From contig NZ_JABXKF010000055.1 of NCBI RefSeq assembly GCF_017115165.1, positions 1 through 57,798 of the forward strand: a stretch of 57,798 bases of DNA, in the 5' to 3' direction. Below the pieces are notes generated by a model. The model was given only the letters and a program-made list of their open reading frames with translations, searched no databases and had not been told where the DNA came from. The stretch comes from Nostoc sp. LPT (GTDB lineage: Bacteria > Cyanobacteriota > Cyanobacteriia > Cyanobacteriales > Nostocaceae). Shown here piece after piece: positions 55,873 to 57,798 of the stretch; position 1 is the stretch's first letter, and every line of letters starts with the position of its first letter. The position numbers were made by a program, and so were the translations under genes.

Positions 55873-56350
55873 ATGGAGAAAGTAGTGAAAAAACTACCTC
55901 TAATATTATTTGCAAGCTCAACATTTGCTAGTTCGTTGCTACTGAATTTATTCTTAGATAAATCCGCAAAAGCAGATAATTCTAATCAGCAAAAATTACC
56001 TGAGAATATTTCCACAAATAATGCTCATATAGCCACTTTAAATTGTCAACCTCAAAACTGTAGTGAAAATGGTCATCTGGCAACTTTCAATCGCCTCTTT
56101 ATGCCAAAAGCCGATAATCTTCAGCCTGATAATCAAAAAGTGATAGAACTAAATATGACAGATGAAGAAAGTGATGCTGCGATCGCTAAATTTGGCTGTG
56201 ACTGACTGTCCAAAAGCTGTAAATGCGCTGCGTCAGACACGGGGAATCACTGTTGGAGTTGAAGGTGAATATCTTTTACCAGCAGAAAAAATCACACCCT
56301 GTACAGATCAAAAAATACAGAATGATTCTCAATCAACTAATACTCAATAG
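55873..56350 (+). pseudogene. Secreted small protein gene, 4-base frameshift
   Basis: The first 110 codons read VKKLPLILFASSTFASSLLL (signal peptide, cleavage near AKA-DN) and continue to MTDEESDAAIAKFGC, then stop at TGA (56203-56205). The next frame carries on as DCPKAVNALRQTRGITVGVE and GEYLLPAEKITPCTDQKI to TAG at 56350. The junction is a duplicated GACT (GACTGACT, 56200-56207); removing one copy gives one uninterrupted ~157-residue frame through FGCDCPKAVNALRQ. The family is not recognised; two Cys pairs suggest disulfides in the periplasm. Slippage in the repeat could be a real mutation, a phase-variation point or a read error. Confidence 0.7.
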
Positions 56351-56723
56351 TAAAATCCCAAGTTATATCATGTCCGGCTGATTAGTTATGATTCTTGCAT
56401 CTGTGCAAAAATCTGAAAACTCTTTCTCCCCCAGCAATAACTGCCTTCTTAATGATAAGTCTTTAACCGGACATGATATTAATGGGTGCTTGCTTCTAGA
56501 GTAATTTGAGAAAACTTTGTCCACCCATTTTTTTTAACGGGTGTGAATGAAATTATACTGATTTTTATCAAACCGAATCTATATTTACTCCATAAGTTTT
56601 TATTTACTATCCGAAATTATTGACATTACATATTTTCTTGCTTATGATTTTCAATCAGTTATGATTTGGTTTACTTCCCGAAAATCTGTGTCAGTAAATT
56701 CAATATTATCCTCACTATACTGT
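56351..56723. other. Intergenic region before the AMIN gene
   Basis: A MITE-like element (56368-56476) followed by AT-rich DNA; no gene. The ATG at 56661 begins a 21-residue extension that I do not accept as coding. Confidence 0.55.
56368..56476. repeat. MITE-like element, family 2 copy B
   Basis: About 109 bases with terminal inverted repeats TCATGTCCGG (56368-56377) and CCGGACATGA (56467-56476), flanked by TA on both sides (TATA before, TATT after), as expected for TA-targeting IS630-type elements. Similar in ends and part of the interior to the copy at 46167. Confidence 0.75.
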
Positions 56724-57749
56724 ATGAAATTACGCTGGTTATTCCTGAACTTAATTAGTATTTTGCTGTTATCTTCTCCTACAAAAGCAACTCAATTAGA
56801 ATCCTGGCACTTTGACCCCATTCACAATCAGCTTGACCTAACCACTGACTCAGGTATTCAACCGAGAGTTTTTTTAATTGATAACCCCAAAAGGCTTGTG
56901 ATTGACTTATCGGGAACTACTTTGGGCTACCCAACAACCAAACAAAACTTTGGTTGGGCAATTCGAGAAATTCGGGTAGCACAACTTGACCCCCAGACAA
57001 CCCGACTCGTAATTGAATTAGCACCTGGTTATAATGTCTCTCCACAAAGTGTAATAGTCCGAGGAGATTCTGACTCTCATTGGGTCGTAAAACTATCATC
57101 AATTGAAAAAATGCCTGCGACGGGAATTTTGGAATGGGGAATAGGGGCTGAGAAACAATCCTCACAAACACCAATTTCTATTACCCCTAATCTCCAGCAA
57201 AAACGCCAAGTTCTCTTATTCCAAAGTAAAGCGCCTTTACAAGATATTGCAACTATTAATAAACTGAGTCCACCAGATATACTCACTAAACCAATCAATG
57301 CTTCTATGTTTGCTGGGGTAGTTCCTTTAGCTGAGGAAATACTACAATTAAAATCTCAAATTAATGCATTGATGGTTCGCTACAGCTTCCTCAAGCCGGG
57401 TATGTTTTTTGTGGATTTAGAGACGGGTAACTATTTGGATATTAGTGGCGACAAAGTATTTCCCGCTGCGAGTACGATTAAGTTCCCAATTCTAATTGCT
57501 TTATTTGAGAGAATAGACGCTGGCAGAGTCAAACTAAATGACACTCTGGTAATGCGGCGAGACTTAATTGCAAGTGGCTCTGGAGACTTGCAGTATAAAC
57601 GTGTGGGAACCAAGTTAACTGTGCTGCAAACCATAAACAAAATGATTAGTATCAGCGATAATACCGCCACAAACATGATTATTGACCGTTTGGGTGGTAA
57701 GGCAAAATTAAATCAGCGGTTTCACAGTTGGGGATTAAAAAATACCTAG
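56724..57749 (+). CDS. AMIN domain protein with truncated beta-lactamase-like domain
   Basis: A 341-residue exported protein. The signal peptide (KLRWLFLNLISILLLSSPTK) is followed by an AMIN domain (about residues 25-125, LESWHFDPIHNQLDLTTD onward), which binds peptidoglycan or envelope polymers, then a linker and a class A beta-lactamase-like domain (about 225 on). The serine motif STIK and SDN (SISDNTATN) are present. The frame stops at TAG 57747-57749 before a KTG box and the last ~100 residues expected of the fold. A GTGGTAAAACTTAC stretch follows in a different frame, but it does not restore the domain within the window. The upstream ATG at 56661 is less likely than 56724. Confidence 0.75.
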   Translation: MKLRWLFLNLISILLLSSPTKATQLESWHFDPIHNQLDLTTDSGIQPRVFLIDNPKRLVIDLSGTTLGYPTTKQNFGWAIREIRVAQLDPQTTRLVIELAPGYNVSPQSVIVRGDSDSHWVVKLSSIEKMPATGILEWGIGAEKQSSQTPISITPNLQQKRQVLLFQSKAPLQDIATINKLSPPDILTKPINASMFAGVVPLAEEILQLKSQINALMVRYSFLKPGMFFVDLETGNYLDISGDKVFPAASTIKFPILIALFERIDAGRVKLNDTLVMRRDLIASGSGDLQYKRVGTKLTVLQTINKMISISDNTATNMIIDRLGGKAKLNQRFHSWGLKNT

Positions 57750-57798
57750 TGTGGTAAAACTTACTAGAGAAGACGACTCTCTAAATTAGCCAAGTAAC

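Overview
The window comes from a filamentous, probably heterocyst-forming cyanobacterium of the Nostoc type. Photosynthesis and carbon genes (prk, petH with a phycobilisome-linker N-terminus, hli, glcD, a cyanobacteriochrome) sit among very many GCGATCGC (HIP1) octamers, heptanucleotide tandem repeats and small palindromic elements, all typical of Nostocales. No name is assigned to the species.

Layout. 0-7 kb: metK and prk (minus), then petH and hom (plus). 7-18 kb: a defence region. It holds a SocA/Panacea-like antitoxin with a MazF/PemK-like partner, then a minus-strand type I restriction-modification locus: hsdM, a 1.4-kb spacer with repeats and a DM13-like gene, vapB, a nonsense-broken vapC, hsdS, hsdR and a DUF45-type metallopeptidase. 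vapB-vapC-hsdS-hsdR-peptidase are chained by 4-base ATGA overlaps. 18-26 kb: tRNA-Lys(CUU), a DXCF-type cyanobacteriochrome histidine kinase whose H-box His is Gln, a membrane protein with a GHL10 glycoside hydrolase, glcD, and miaA. 26-39 kb: gyrB, a FAS1 lipoprotein, sigA behind a structured leader, hli, a methyltransferase, a GNAT, a GyrA/ParC subunit, an orphan receiver protein, a TPR protein and a repeat-rich secreted protein. 39-46 kb: a DevBCA/MacAB-like exporter (HlyD, FtsX-type permease, ATPase) followed by TolC, with repeats and a broken 23S-intervening-sequence-type gene lodged inside it. 46-51.6 kb: a GMC oxidoreductase, a CPA2 antiporter with two USP domains, and a methyltransferase. 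51.6-55.4 kb: a cobalamin riboswitch, gene remnants, then cobW, an unknown gene, a methyltransferase and a paralogue of that unknown gene, in one tight plus-strand cluster. 55.8-57.8 kb: a frameshifted secreted protein gene and an AMIN/beta-lactamase-like gene that stops before its KTG box.

The strongest candidates for something undescribed are the riboswitch-cobW-paralogue-methyltransferase-paralogue cluster, the Panacea/MazF-like pair with an inserted Cys/His loop, and the cyanobacteriochrome with an altered phosphoacceptor. The window also shows many small mobile-repeat families, three 21-bp tandem arrays, and several genes broken by one stop or a short indel, suggesting ongoing decay (or assembly error) in the accessory regions. 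All calls are from reading the sequence; no database search was run.
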